A stretch of DNA of 64,000 bases, from NCBI RefSeq assembly GCF_964340395.1, contig NC_135565.1, positions 5,616,142 to 5,680,141 of the forward strand, given 5' to 3'. Below are positions 1 to 12,070 of the stretch, in pieces; within the stretch, counting starts at the first letter, position 1, and the number at the start of each line of letters is the position of its first letter. The DNA comes from Glandiceps talaboti. Lineage: Eukaryota > Hemichordata > Enteropneusta > Spengelidae. The translations under genes were made by a program, and so were the position numbers. The notes below the pieces were generated by a model. That model searched no databases. It was not told the DNA's origin and saw nothing but the letters and a program-made list of their open reading frames with translations.

Positions 1-159
1 GCACATACAATCTGTCTTGTTCAACGAACCTCATCAGAATGACAATTGTCATAGCTATAACTGTCTAAAGGCAAAATTAATGTAAAAGCAATGACGTAAC
101 CCAGCCAACCCTATGTTATGTCTCCAACCCTAAACATATCTGTATATTCAAAAAGGTAA

Positions 160-509
160 GGGAGCCTTCAGTATTTATAAGGAGGAGGGCCGGAGGAATC
201 AGGGGATGTGTCACCTTTACAAACCTGTTCTTGGGGAGGGTCATATTTTGCATTACAATATTTGGGGAGGGTAACATTTTACAATTCGTAGTTTTGTGAC
301 TAAATTGAAGATTCAATTATTGTCAGTTGTGTGTTTTGAGATGTAAAGGTGAGATGAGCACAACATGCTTTTGTACGAGTACTTTACATGCCAAAATACA
401 AAAATAGAAATACATATATTGTAAGTTCACTGTTTAATAAAACGATGCTTTTTGTTGAGTGTACCATCTCACCTTATCACTCATTGTCCGTGAATATTGT
501 TGTTAAAAT

Positions 510-567
<58 letters not shown>

Positions 568-950
568 CAATGATATCAGGGAACTTTTACATGTGACCAG
601 ATCAGACAGAGTATGCACAACATGGAAAGCACGTTTTAGATACTAACTAGATTGTGTATGATTATAAGAGACAGGTCACTAGCCATTTTTTTTACTGTTT
701 ATCACTTTATATGTACAGATATTGCTTTCTAATCATTTAAAATCATTTAATTTGTCTGTATACATATAATGGGAATATTTATTAACGTTCAGTATATGCA
801 GTTATCATGGAGAGGGTCATGTTTTACAAAATGGGAAAAAGGGGAGGGTCACTTTTTACAAATGGAGAATGGGGGAGGGTCATGTTTTTCTTAACAGACC
901 TTGTGTGATTTCCCCCGCACCCCCCCCCCTTCTAAATACTGAAGGCTCCC
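160..950. mobile_element. Foldback (MITE-like) element with inverted ends
   Basis: The left end GGGAGCCTTCAGTATTTA (160-177) is repeated as its reverse complement at 933-950. Just inside both ends lie short G-rich words of the type GGGGAGGGTCA followed by TTTTACAAA, in inverted orientation to each other (about 235-290 and 810-885). TAA precedes the left end and TTTAA follows the right, so a TAA target duplication is possible but not clean. The interior contains a (GAT)n run and no coding sequence. The architecture matches the element at 28700-30287. A related right end recurs at about 26795-26815. Confidence 0.6.
510..567. repeat. (GAT)n microsatellite
   Basis: About 18 uninterrupted trinucleotide units inside the foldback element at 160-950. 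Confidence 0.95.
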
Positions 951-959
951 TTTAAGGAC

Positions 960-3720
960 AATGGAAATTTACATCTATTAACATTCTTGCCAAAGTATCT
1001 TTGCTCATTTATTTTCCTTTTTCCTTCCATAAGGAGGATATGTATTAGTGGGTGAAAATTCTGGGTGTGTGTGTGTGTGTCTGTGTGTCTGTCTGTCTGT
1101 CTGTCTGTGTCATCGTTTCCGCCAAAACTGCTGGCTCAATTGAAACGAAATTTTGAAGATGTATTCCGTAGGGTAATGGCAAGAACTGATTAGTTTTGGT
1201 AAACATTCCATGAACACTAATGAGCAATTTGTGTAATTAGTGGTTTTCGGTAATGAGGCTATATATCAGGAATGCACGCTTCAAATTCACTGTAATTTGG
1301 TACATACATTTGCAATACCTAAGTTCATCGGTCCTGAAAATATTATTGATGTAGCTGTCAGTTATTGGCATATTTCGGTAATTAGATGCAGTGGCCACAA
1401 AAAAGAAAAGCATTGTTTCTGGTCAGGAAATGTTGTCCAAATTCGATGCGAATTTTTTTTTTAATTGTTCATGATTAGTTCTTCAGTTCTTTTTACTGAA
1501 GTAGCAATTAACATAGGTAGAGCTATTTTATGTTTTCCCATGGATCCGCAGACTGCATTGGCTGGAAGAATACAGGGAAAGATATTTCAGTGATGCGCAG
1601 TGACCAGTAACAATTCCTTCTCTTTTGTTGGCCTTTATTAAAAATCCTACTATAAACTTCTATAAAAGCTCACATACATGTTGTAGTTGGCCATAAAATC
1701 GTATCTGCAGGCAATCAAACGATCTCTTCACTATTTCAAAATTTAAAATCTTGTTTTTACTTTGTTTGATACTCACGCATTTGGGTTTCTGAAAGCATGC
1801 ATGGGGAGGATCTTCGGGTCAAACCAGGTCAGCTTCAACTTCCGGGTGAAATCACCAGCTTTCTACCGAAAATTCTTGCATCCATACTAACTTTTCTTCG
1901 ATCAAAATTGAAAATCTTCTCTTTTTGTTTTAATATAAATCATTCGATAGTAAGGGTGAGTATTTGCTGCCAGAATGCATGCATTTATTGGTAAAAAAGA
2001 ACATATTATCACAACAATGCAAATGACAAAACTAAATGTTGTTACTGTGTTGCAATGTTGGGCAGTGTACTAAGTGGTTTAATTAGGTCAATTTTCCCCA
2101 ATTGTTCGACATTGATTGGCTTTGTTCTAAGACCGTTCAAAGCATTCGGGTTGCTTGTATTGAACGGTATGTATATTGAAATATATATCCATACGTTTCT
2201 GTCAAGATCTGAATTTTATATTTTGAGAAACCAAACGAACTTGAGAGCCATGAGAATTCACCCCATTGTCGCTTGCATCGCGAAATTCTTGAACTGAGTG
2301 TTACATAAAGGGCATATTGCCATAAACGAGAATCAAAGTATAGAGCGGTATCATGCTTACCATAAAGCATGTAAACTTTCTGATGCGTACTATTGCAATA
2401 TCCGGTTTGAATTTTGTTTATTAGTTGCCGTGGAATCGAGTGTACATATCCCGGTTATGTAGATGAACGCGAAAATCGGAGTGTTCAAAGTCGAGTCAAG
2501 CTTTCCTGTATTGAGAATAAGTTGCGGACATTTGAATAACTTTTTCGACAACTAACTTTTACTGATACTTTAAAAATCACAGATACAGCGCTAAATTTCG
2601 TTATGTTCAAATCATACCAATAAGCAATCCATACATTTGTTCGGTATGCATGGGTAAATGTACGTATGTCTGTATGCATGTCGGATATATGTGTATCCTT
2701 GTATATTTGAATAATTTGATTTCAAAAGCCATTACACCTGTTCCACTACATGTACATACATAGATTGATATCAAAAAGTACTTTCAGATGTCTTATAGTT
2801 TGGCACACCTTTTTGCCAATTCAGGAATATAGCATGTACTAATAAGCCTACTATAACAAAGATTGTTGGATTCCAGCAATTATTATGTGTAGGAACAAAA
2901 GGCTCAATAATACCCTTATGGAAGGCATTCAGTTTAAATCTGTTTAAAGAAATACATTCCAGGGACATATAATCTCGTTTTAAAAATATAAGTGAAAAAT
3001 ATTTAGTAAAATCTGCATATTGTGTTGGTCTACTTCACGTGTAATTGTCTTCCTTCACTTCTACTAAATCTCATCAAACTGTCACAAAAGTACTGTGACC
3101 AACGAGTATCTTGTCTTATGATTTAAACAATTTCACACACGTTTATAGAATAACCTTATAGTTTAACTTCGATCTACCTACACTATTTTCTGAAGCCATG
3201 TTAATGGAAACAAGATTTTTTAAATTATAATTTTGCCTAAGTAATGACTATCACCATTCTACCATCTGGTGGTAAGCTGTAGCTATGGAATTTGTCATGC
3301 TGATCACATTGTCTACCACGACAGATCGAAAACTGCTTGTGCCTTATAACATGTGTAAATCTTATATTAACAATGTAATCTACATTGTCACTCACAAAGC
3401 TTGGGGTTCTGTTATTGGTACATATATTTATCCGAAATTGAAAATTCCGTAAAAATGACACTGTGTAATCACGTTTTCAAGTACAAAGAACGCTAGCGGT
3501 ATCATTTGCATATAATTTGTATACAGATGTTGCCTAAAAAACTATGTGAAAAACAAGGTGGGGTCGGGTAACCGGAACCAAACTACTTTTTTATTTGGCC
3601 TATGCATTATGTTTTCGAGGTTGCACTGTAGTGCAACTATCACTAGTAAGCACGCGCACTAATGCAATTAATCTCTGGTACATACAGAATAATATATTTA
3701 AATATGATTTTATTTTGCAG
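960..3720. other. Non-coding stretch upstream of the receptor exons
   Basis: AT-rich sequence with a short (GT)n/(GTCT)n run near 1065-1108. I looked for further 72-bp LRR exons upstream of the one at 3721 and found none I could support. Part of this is therefore probably intron of the receptor gene, with earlier exons outside the window. Confidence 0.5.
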
Positions 3721-3792
3721 TGATCTTCGAAACAATCAAATTATTTATTTCGAGAGAGATCTGTTTTCAGATTTAACCAATCTACAAATACT
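3721..3792 (+). CDS. LRR-encoding exon of the LGR-like receptor
   Basis: Exactly 72 nt, the classic one-repeat exon size. It is flanked by TATTTTGCAG and CT|GTAAGT. It translates as DLRNNQIIYFERDLF followed by SDLTNLQI, with the final leucine codon split CT|A across the next junction, and it begins with one base of a split codon, as LRR exons of LGR genes do. Confidence 0.85.
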
Positions 3793-6700
3793 GTAAGTTG
3801 TTTGATTCCTAGTATTTAACTCATGTGTCGTTATCAGCAAGAACTTAGTTAATGAGTTTATGTTGATATCAAATAATAATAACGAGTGTTATATACACAT
3901 AAGTTTTTCACACACCATTAACACAGAATTTACGCTTTGTGAACGTAACCGTAATTTTCAGTTTCACCACAACTCTGACCTTGATCCTTGTCATAATTTT
4001 GATAGGAAACAGAAAATTACAATGATTGAAAGTTGAGCACTGACAAGATATGGAAAGGAAAAGCTACTAGTATTTTCTACTTCTACATCTAAATTATTCT
4101 AGCTATTTATCTAGAATTCGTTCATTTATAATTACCTCAAGAGATAAAACTATATTTGTTTCATGATATATTCATCAAACAAATATCAAAGGGTACTTTT
4201 CCGATATCAGCTTCCCCCCCCCCCCCCGCCTGGGTTTAATAAGGCCAGTAAAAATAATGTATTCGACGTACGATTTTACATATCTAAAGGTACCTTCATC
4301 TGGAATATAAAGTTGATATAGTGTACATGACGCAAATAACATAATTCTCGCGAAAAGGTGAAAGTATTGCAAATATTTTTATTGAGACGCTGAATTAATT
4401 AATTAGTTTTAGCTGTAATAAATGAAACCAAATGCAAACACAACTTTTAGAGTGTTGATGTGAGTCGATAAATCCTAAAGGTTAGTTTTCTTCTTCAAGA
4501 TATTCTGATGTGTATGCCCTTTGCTGTATTGCTGGTACTCCAGAAGATGGGATTCGAGAATGCTTGCCTGAAGCCAACGTATTTCGTTCTTGTAATGATT
4601 TACTACCAAACACTGCAGTACGTGTCTCCACTTGGTTGATTGGTACATTGTCTTTTTTACTAAACCTACATTGTTTAGCATGGCGACTCAAGAAGGAACA
4701 GCGACCTGAGCTCAAATCAGTTGACACAATGATGATACTAATTATTACAATAACTGATCTTCTAAAATGTGTATATTTGATAATCATTGGCAGTGTTGAC
4801 GGATTCTACAGAGACGACTATTTACTTCATGATATAATATGGCGTAGTAGTATTTTCTGCAAATTTGTGGGAATTTTAGCCAGTATGTCAAGTCAGATAT
4901 CACTCTATGTATTGACTGTCATGACCGTAATAAGGTGCGTAGTTCTTGCTAATCCGTTGAAGATGATCCGTGTGAGTCGCAAGCGGGCTGGTTCAATTAT
5001 AGCAGTCGGCATAACCATTCATTTGATATTAGCCATACTACCCGTCTGTCCCATCAACTATTTTGGAGAACACTTCTATGGCGATAATTCTGTTTGTTTG
5101 CCATTCAAACTTCGGCATGACAAACCTCCTGGCTGGGAGTACTCGTTTGTGATGTTTACCATGCTCGAAGTACTGTACCTTATAATAATATCGACATGCT
5201 ATATTATCATATTGGTTAGTAAGAACAAGAGTAGCAAAAAAGCTAGTGAAAACAGGCGTTCTCGTGTTCAGAAGAAGATGATAGTCATGGTGTTGTGTAT
5301 AATTGGTGCAGATCTTCTAGTTTGGTTACCCATTGTCTCTGTAACCTTCATGGGTATTGCCGGAATCAAATTGTCAGGCGTCGTGTATGCATGGATAGCA
5401 GTTACTGTTCTACCACTAAGTTCATTGGCTCATCCTTTTCTCTTTCACTTTTCAACCGAAAAATATAAATTTATAGACATCAAGGGAATAGTGAAGAAGA
5501 CACAAGCGATGTTAAGAAAGAGAGAAGAAGGAGGTATGGAAACTTTATTACATGGAATGTTTTGTAAAAACTACTGTTAGTACTACTAATGTGTTAGTTA
5601 TATCACTGAAGTCTCGATATGAACCCAAAATAATAATCAAGAGTTAGATATTTTTCTTTGTCCTCATATCGCAATTTTATTTCATGACGTAAATTGACAG
5701 AAAACATGCTATTTTGTTTCTCCTCTCGAGTACCAAAACGCGATATATTTGTACACAAGAAGGATAGATAGTTAGGTATTCAAAGAGTTGAGGTGTTTAA
5801 CATTTGTGCCTCTTCCCTTCTTTTTCATTTTAATACGTTGCTTCGTACACACTGCTTTTCATTTATGATACAATTGAGTGGACACAATCTTTATTAAAGA
5901 TTGCTCATGTCACAGCAACAATTCCTTGCCAGATACAACGAAATCCTTGTTAGCTGCACAAATTGGCAAAATAATATTGTATTAAAACATAACACATCAA
6001 GACACTATAGAGCCACCCACAGAGCTCAGCATACACAATGAAGCTTCATGAATTACTTTCTATAAAATAAGTTCTTTTCAAATGACAATTCATTAGGTCT
6101 TAAAGGGAAACTCCACAAATAAAGGTATTTTTCATAAACATTGAGATTCAGAATAATTTCATGATTTCGTATCACATACATTTCTTGGTATTTCCAAACA
6201 GAAAATGTTAGTTCTATTCCACCTGCATTATTCTTGTAGTGTTACACTGTTGTATCATGGGACTTAGCATACAAGAATATTTATGAGCTGTTCTCTGAAT
6301 ACTCAAAAACTCCCAAGAGCTTATAACTTACAGATAAATAATCATAAATAGGTCTGCACGACTTCATAAGGCAAGAGTAGAACAATGAAGGTGAAGAAGA
6401 GTTCCAATTTGATGTTTTCTTGATGTTTCAATCGAGTGAAATAATATTATGAAAATACCATCATTCCTGGCGTTTTCCTAATCAATACCATTGTTGTTCA
6501 AAAGTATTAGAGAAACAATTCAAAAGGGAGCAGGTGTATATGACGAAAACATCTAGACTTTGTTGGAAACCAGTCTTTCAAAATTTTAATGAGATATCGA
6601 TGACTCAACTAAGTGCATTCATCGAATGGGATGCATTTCTGGAAGAAGACAGTCGAAGAGTAACAGATGATCTACATACAGCTCTAACATCACTTCATAA

Positions 6701-6858
6701 ATCCAACTGTTGTCATGGAAACATAAAAAACGAGGATGTCATGATTGATACGACTGACGTATGTTTTGTTTGGCATTTTAGTTAAATTGCAATACTGTAT
6801 CAGAAATATTCTATTGTATAAGTAATTTCATTTCTGATGTTGATAATAATGATGTTTG

Positions 6859-6892
<34 letters not shown>

Positions 6893-8143
6893 GCTATTGC
6901 TATTGTAATTGCTGTCCAGATACTGCTTTTGTTCAGATGTTTAATCCAGACAAACATTTAAGTCATCGACTGTTATTGATGATCATGATAAATTACTCGA
7001 GTCAGCATTGTCTCCATAGGGCATATCTTTCAAATGCAATCAAGTTTATGTGTCGCAAATTAAAACCATGAGGGTGTGAACAAAACCGATACTCTCTTCC
7101 GTTCCAGTTAATCTAATACTTACAATTTAGAAGTTCATACAGTTCAGTTGGCCTATATGTACAGAAATCTTCTTTCAAGCTATTGCCAAAATCAATATAA
7201 TTTCGAACATAATTGCATAACAGAACAACTATTTCCTTCTATGGTTATTGATATATTTGTAACACCTTTGTTTAAGAAGTTTGTGTTGCTCCTGCCTGCT
7301 TATATACTAGTTAATACATTGTGAACCACACATGGTCTCTTAGATTAAATATGGGTCTGACATTACATATACGTTTACTCTAACATGTTAAGAAGGCCAT
7401 CCTCATTCAGTGATCATGGATTATACTATTGACAAATTTGCTTTTCTTAGAAAACGTGTTATGGTGCATTCTTGATGTGTGAATACCCAAAGAAAAGACC
7501 ATCGAAGAATGATTCAAGTAATACAAAAAGTAAAGAGTCAAAACCCAGTAAAGAAAAAGATGCAACTGTAAATAAATCACAAAACCTGCAAAACAAGAAC
7601 ACGGAGGCCATCGACAAGAAACAACCCGAAGATGCGGAAAATGAGAAACCTGGAGTCATCGAAGCGAGTAGTACACATATGAAAATGTCTGACGACTTAC
7701 AAAACTCACAATCTGGGGCTATCGAAGGAAATGATACGTACACCGAGGATTCAGAAAACATGGGAAGAAAGGAACCTGAAGTAAACAGAGAGAAAGGTTC
7801 AGGCAGGAAGCAATATGAACACCTACAAAGTAAGGAATGTGAGTCCAACCATGAGAACGATACAGGCAGTGAGCAATGTGAACACTTGGAAAGTAAGGAG
7901 TCCGAAGACAACATATGGAAAGATACAGGCAGGGAGCAAAGTGAACACTTGGAAAGTAAGGAGTCCGAAGACAACATATGGAAAGATACAGGCAGGGAGC
8001 AAAGTGAACACTTGGAAAGTAAGGAGTCCGAAGACAACATATGGAAAGATACAGGCAGGGAGCAAAGTGAACACTTGGAAAGTAAGGAGTCCGAAGACAA
8101 CATATGGAAAGATACAGGCAGGGAGCAATGTGACAAACTTTAA
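3721..8143 (+). CDS. Relaxin-receptor/LGR-like GPCR with kinase-like tail (5' end missing)
   Basis: Proposed join 3721-3792, 4500-5533, 6511-6758, 7451-8143; all junctions are GT-AG and phase-compatible. Seen: one complete LRR exon, then a hinge (YALCC near 4513), then seven hydrophobic segments. The loop GFYRDDY after TM2 and the C/C pair match what I know of leucine-rich-repeat receptors (LGR/RXFP class, plasma membrane, peptide ligands). DRY is replaced by VIRC and NPxxY by HPFLF, so coupling may be atypical. The third exon carries LHKSNCCHGNIKNEDV, resembling kinase subdomain VIb with HGN for HRD, so it is probably catalytically dead. The last exon is a Lys/Glu/Ser-rich tail ending in 63-bp repeats and TAA. 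The ligand-binding ectodomain lies outside the window. Family is confident; the last two exons are inference from splice phase and open frame. Confidence 0.75.
4500..5533 (+). CDS. Seven-transmembrane exon of the LGR-like receptor
   Basis: Acceptor TTCTTCTTCAAG; the first base completes the Leu codon left by the LRR exon. Hinge cysteines are followed by TM1 (VSTWLIGTLSFLLNLHCLAW), TM2 (ILIITITDLLKCVYLIII), TM3, TM4, TM5, TM6 (IVMVLCIIGADLLVWLPI) and TM7 (AWIAVTVLPLSSLAHPF). Donor GAG|GTATGG at 5534. If that donor is skipped, the frame reaches a TAG at 5578-5580, giving a possible short-tail isoform without the kinase-like part. Confidence 0.85.
5534..6510 (+). other. Intron between the 7TM and kinase-like exons
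   Basis: AT-rich; no repeats or other exons that I can support. Confidence 0.5.
6511..6758 (+). CDS. Kinase-like exon of the LGR-like receptor
   Basis: Acceptor AAAGTATTAG after a T-rich tract; donor GAC|GTATGT. The frame joins the 7TM exon (phase 1) without a stop. It encodes about 83 residues including WDAFLEEDSRRV, LHTALTSLHK and HGNIKNEDVMI, resembling the helix E/catalytic-loop region of protein kinases but lacking the catalytic Asp. Weaker alternative: an unrelated gene fragment. The acceptor is inferred; one at 6533 would bring an early stop. Confidence 0.6.
6759..7450 (+). other. Intron with a (TTG)n microsatellite
   Basis: Contains a TTG/TGT repeat at about 6857-6891. The poly-Cys reading frame over it is an artefact of the repeat. 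Nothing else seen. Confidence 0.55.
7451..8143 (+). CDS. C-terminal tail exon of the LGR-like receptor
   Basis: Acceptor TTTTCTTAG at 7450, phase 0, consistent with the preceding exon. 230 residues plus TAA. It starts KTCYGAFLMCEYPKKRP, which could continue the kinase-like fold, then becomes very hydrophilic (Lys, Glu, Ser, Asn) without hydrophobic segments. It closes with five 21-residue repeats and a final CDKL. No recognised domain in the tail. Confidence 0.6.
   Translation, partial: KTCYGAFLMCEYPKKRPSKNDSSNTKSKESKPSKEKDATVNKSQNLQNKNTEAIDKKQPEDAENEKPGVIEASSTHMKMSDDLQNSQSGAIEGNDTYTEDSENMGRKEPEVNREKGSGRKQYEHLQSKECESNHENDTGSEQCEHLESKESEDNIWKDTGREQSEHLESKESEDNIWKDTGREQSEHLESKESEDNIWKDTGREQSEHLESKESEDNIWKDTGREQCDKL
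7817..8131 (+). repeat. Five in-frame 63-bp tandem repeats in a receptor tail
   Basis: Units at 7817, 7880, 7943, 8006 and 8069. The first is diverged; the other four are nearly identical at nucleotide level and each encodes EHLESKESEDNIWKDTGREQ plus S or C. A multiple of three keeps the frame open. The near-identity indicates recent expansion or homogenisation. Confidence 0.95.
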
Positions 8144-8159
8144 AGTAATGAATTTTTTA

Positions 8160-8438
8160 GCGTGACCGGTTTAGAATCTACAGGTTACAGGTTCGAGCCT
8201 TGTCGCTGCCTGCTGTTTGTTCTGAGTCTGAGTGGCTAAAGTCCTTGGGCAAGATTTGAACCACAACTATGCCTCAGTCAACCCAGCTGTATAATTGGGG
8301 AGCTGGTAGGATGTAGGTTGCAATGTGAAGTTGACGAGGACTAAAAAAGAGCCGTTGTGCCGTTCTGATCCGAACCAGTGGTGATAATTGTAAAGCGCTT
8401 TAAGCCCGGCGTTGGAAAGCGATACAACATTATTATTA

Positions 8439-8491
<53 letters not shown>
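8160..8491 (+). mobile_element. tRNA-derived SINE ending in (ATT)n
   Basis: The 5' part holds a pol III B-box-like GGTTCGAGCC near 8190, preceded by GTTTAGAATCTACAGGTTA. The body includes CTCAGTCAACCCAGCTGTA, and the 3' end reads GTAAAGCGCTTTAAGC before GGCGTTGGAAAGCGATACAAC and about 20 ATT units. This layout (tRNA-like head, conserved core, ATT tail) is typical of SINEs in marine invertebrates. The A box looks truncated. It lies just after the receptor stop codon, so it is probably in its 3' UTR. Confidence 0.75.
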
Positions 8492-8499
8492 ACCCACTG

Positions 8500-11135
8500 G
8501 CCATAGCTATGTGACATAGGAATGGTTTCCTAGTTGGATCAAATCAGAAATGACTAATGCACATTTGAGTATGGAGGGTTATTTAGTATATATATTCTAT
8601 ATGCATGTATACTTTTTGTTTAGAGGTGTTACACTAAACTTTTAATGATAATGTTCGGACATGTCACATCAAATTTCCTATAAGCTGATAAACTGTTGCG
8701 AAATTGCCATATCTCTTAATACATACTGGTACACATATTGCGTGAATGTGTGTTTGAAACATTATTGTATTTATGTTAATTACACCAGTTTGTGCAAAAA
8801 CAATTGAGCATGTTCATATTAAATGGAAGACGTTTCACGATCTCAGGATCGTACTAGATTGATTGCGCATCCTCAGAATTATCGTAGATATGTTACCGGC
8901 GGTTGTGTTTGCAACAACAGTATTGCATGAAAATTCAATTTCTACTAATTCTGCTAATTATTGAAAACTCATTTTACACCATGTTCTACCACTTTGATTG
9001 TTTCTAGACTTTTGATGTATATTGTTAAAATGCACTAACAATTATTTATGTTGCAACTAATTCAAGATTCGGCCAATATTTTCACTAGGTTGACTGGACT
9101 AACACCAGTCGTTAAATGCTTTATTTTGCAACTGCATATAAGGCTAAACCATGAGTTTGAAGTTATGACGTAGGACCATCCATCCTACTATGCCTTTGCT
9201 AGCATATTTTACTATCCAATCAGATTGTTTTAACATGTATTTTATTAAGAGACATTCATTTTACTTCGACAAGAATATGTATAATTAAAGTAATAATTGC
9301 CGTCTTGTAATAGGCAAAGTAACACAGTTTTGAAGTTTGTCTGAAGCATTTCAACATATAAACATGTAACACTGTCTATATGTAATGATTTCTTTTCAAT
9401 CTTAGTTTAAATCGGTCTACATATTTCTGATTGAAATCATTGTAATTAGTGACAGACAAATCACTACTATGTTACAATGTTTGTTTTATTTGTTACATCG
9501 CGTTAATATTATAGTGTTTTCAAAATGAGGGCTTTCTGTAGAAGTGGAATTTAGTATAGTACTCAGTCAGAACAGTAAGAAAGACACTACCACATTAAAT
9601 TATATTAATTTCACGATGACACCGCCTTCTTACGTTAACACTCCTAGTAATACAAGTATGTGTCACAACATAACATTCATGTAATATTTGCATTGCTATT
9701 TAAATAAATAGATGTCAGTTTTTATTTATATAAATTCCTGGTTATCAATAAATTAATAGATCTATCTTTCAACTGGATTCCTTGTCAAGCTTTATCAGAC
9801 TTGTTGTAGTCTTGACGAAGCAATTTATAGTGCACGTACAGGCAACAGTATAAAAGCGGACATAAACACGAATTTTGTACTGTGAATTTTGAGAGTGACT
9901 GCTACTGTGTCAATTGTTTTTATATAAGAAAACAAACCTACTCAAATGTGACCCGAGTGTGTAAAATTCGTTCTGAATGTGTAACTAATTTCAAATCACT
10001 TTAGTGACAGGTTCCTTTTACGAAATAGATGGTGTTATCACGGAAACCAGAGAATTTTGCCGGATAATTCCAGGATTATATATATAGGTAACCATTGGAA
10101 ACAGTAGGCTGGTGAGGGCGCGGCTCCAATATACTGGTTATAAAGTTAATCAGTGTACTTCTAGATATTTCACGATATACAATGTAGTTTATAAAGGTTA
10201 ATGTGTTCACATAGGTATTGGCTCATGTTGATATGTACTGAATGAAACATAACAATATAATGTTTAAGTTTTTCTCTTGAAAAACAATATATTAATTAAC
10301 CAATGGGATTTGGTAAAATATGAAAACTGTAAATATTTAAATGTTTTTTTGGTTTTTTTTAGTTTTTTTTATTTGTTTTTTTTTATTTTATTGTTTTTTT
10401 TTTAATTTCTGTTCAATTTCAATCTGTCATAAGGACCATCAGCTTGAAATACTGATGGGCTAACGGAGAATCAGAATCAGGCCACAGACCGACAAACCAA
10501 CGTTAATTTCACTCAGTTCCGACATAATGGAGTGCTCCCATCTAGTCTTTGCGAGTTCTGGCCTTCAGCTGTCTATTTGAGGGACTCAATGGAAAGAAGT
10601 GTTTCATTTACTTCAGTACTGTAACACGTATTAAGCTACCCTGAATAAGTGAATTTTATTATTATCTATGCCATCCAAAAACGAAAAACAATTAATGCAG
10701 CGACTACACACATAATCACTTAGTCACCACACGTCAAACTCTAATATTATATGGCACGAAAAAGAAAAGTACAACCTTACAGCTTTTTAGTTTTTAAACA
10801 GCGCTCCTAGCGTCCAAACTATACAATCGTTTGTTTTTTCCGTCGAGGCCCCAACAACCGGAAGATAAATGATGTCATTCAGTATCCTACACGTTTTCAC
10901 TACGTGTGAGGTTTATATGGCGGTATAAATTTATTATCTGAAGTGTTTCAAACGAGAAAGCAAACCTTTTTTCCCTGATTGATTAAAATGTATATCTATT
11001 ATAAAATATAGCCTTACATATAGTCCCTTGCTAGATAGGTTCCATAATGGTTGAGGCGATGTTTTCTTCTGATCTGAATTAATATCGAATATATGATCGA
11101 GTCGGCGCTACGAGTTTATTATATAATTACGACCA
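8500..11135. other. Intergenic, no gene seen
   Basis: AT-rich with a T-rich tract near 10345-10410. I see no exon, RNA gene or clear mobile element here. Confidence 0.5.
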
Positions 11136-11139
11136 ATAC

Positions 11140-11211
11140 TACCACCACCACCACCACCACCACCACCACCACCACCACCACCACCACCACCACCACCACC
11201 ACCACCACCAC
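11140..11211. repeat. (ACC)n microsatellite
   Basis: About 24 units; the overlapping poly-Thr reading frame is not a gene. Confidence 0.95.
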
Positions 11212-11774
11212 GATGAATATATTGATAGATGGTCAAAGAGCTGTAGTAATAGCTGTATATGTGTTAATCCATTGCATTTTGGATTTTGGTATCTACGGAG
11301 CGCGCGTGGTGCAGTCTTTCAGTTCTTACTATTTGCCAAGTCATGGTCATACATTTCAAGTTGAACGACATTTTCTTGTGCATTGTATATTATTTCATGG
11401 CCGGAAAGCTGTAAGTGAGAAAGTGGTGACAAATATCAACGAAATTCCACACTTCTTGTGTAATTTAAACTTTTCTTCTCATTATCATCATAGCAAATAC
11501 CAGCTCTTCTTAAATATCTTTGTGATTTGGGCACGAGATTGCGTCCTGGGGCCGGGGGCCGGGGGGTCCGGCGAGCACGCGGTCTTCGTATACGCGTGAA
11601 CTGTTCTTGACGTAATAATAGCTGCTGCCGAGGGTTCGAGTTAAAGTGAGGATTCAACAGTCGTAGCCCAAACGTCAAATAAAAGTGAGACGCGGATAGA
11701 ACATTATTTGAAGGCCACATCACATGCATCATGTCAAGTAAATATCTGTAGGTCTTGGATTCATATCATCGAAA

Positions 11775-12070
11775 TATATACTACGGCTAGCGGCTAGACC
11801 GACTTAGCCAATCAGAGGCCTTGCTTTCAGTTGGTTATATAGACCCATGACCCACTCTTTCTGAGGGGTGTGACCTATATTATGCTCAGCACTCAATTTG
11901 TATGCAACAAATTACACAAAATTTTGAAAAAAGATCCGTTTGAGCCAATCACGCCGTAGTATAAGTAAGATAGACAACTCGTTCGGTAGGGTTATGTGCT
12001 AAAAACTCGGGGCTTCGCCCCTTCGTTTATTGGCAAATACCCCTCCCGAACTCGTTGACTATCTATTACA
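11775..12070 (+). mobile_element. Family-A hairpin repeat, copy 1
   Basis: Begins ACGGCTAG...GCCAATCAGAGGCC; includes CTCAGCACTCAATTTG and GATCCGTTTGAGCCAATCA; then reads CGCCGTAGTATAAGTAAG, which is an inverted match to the start. It ends with a foldback in which ATAGACAACTCGTTCGG near the left pairs with CCCGAACTCGTTGACTAT at the right. Two other copies occur at 15372 (inverted) and 24768. No coding sequence. Probably a non-autonomous element. Confidence 0.7.

Noticed and set aside
7459-8136. Long minus-strand frame opposite the receptor tail
   Set aside because: Mirror of the 63-bp repeats; no splice support or recognisable domain, while the plus frame joins upstream exons.
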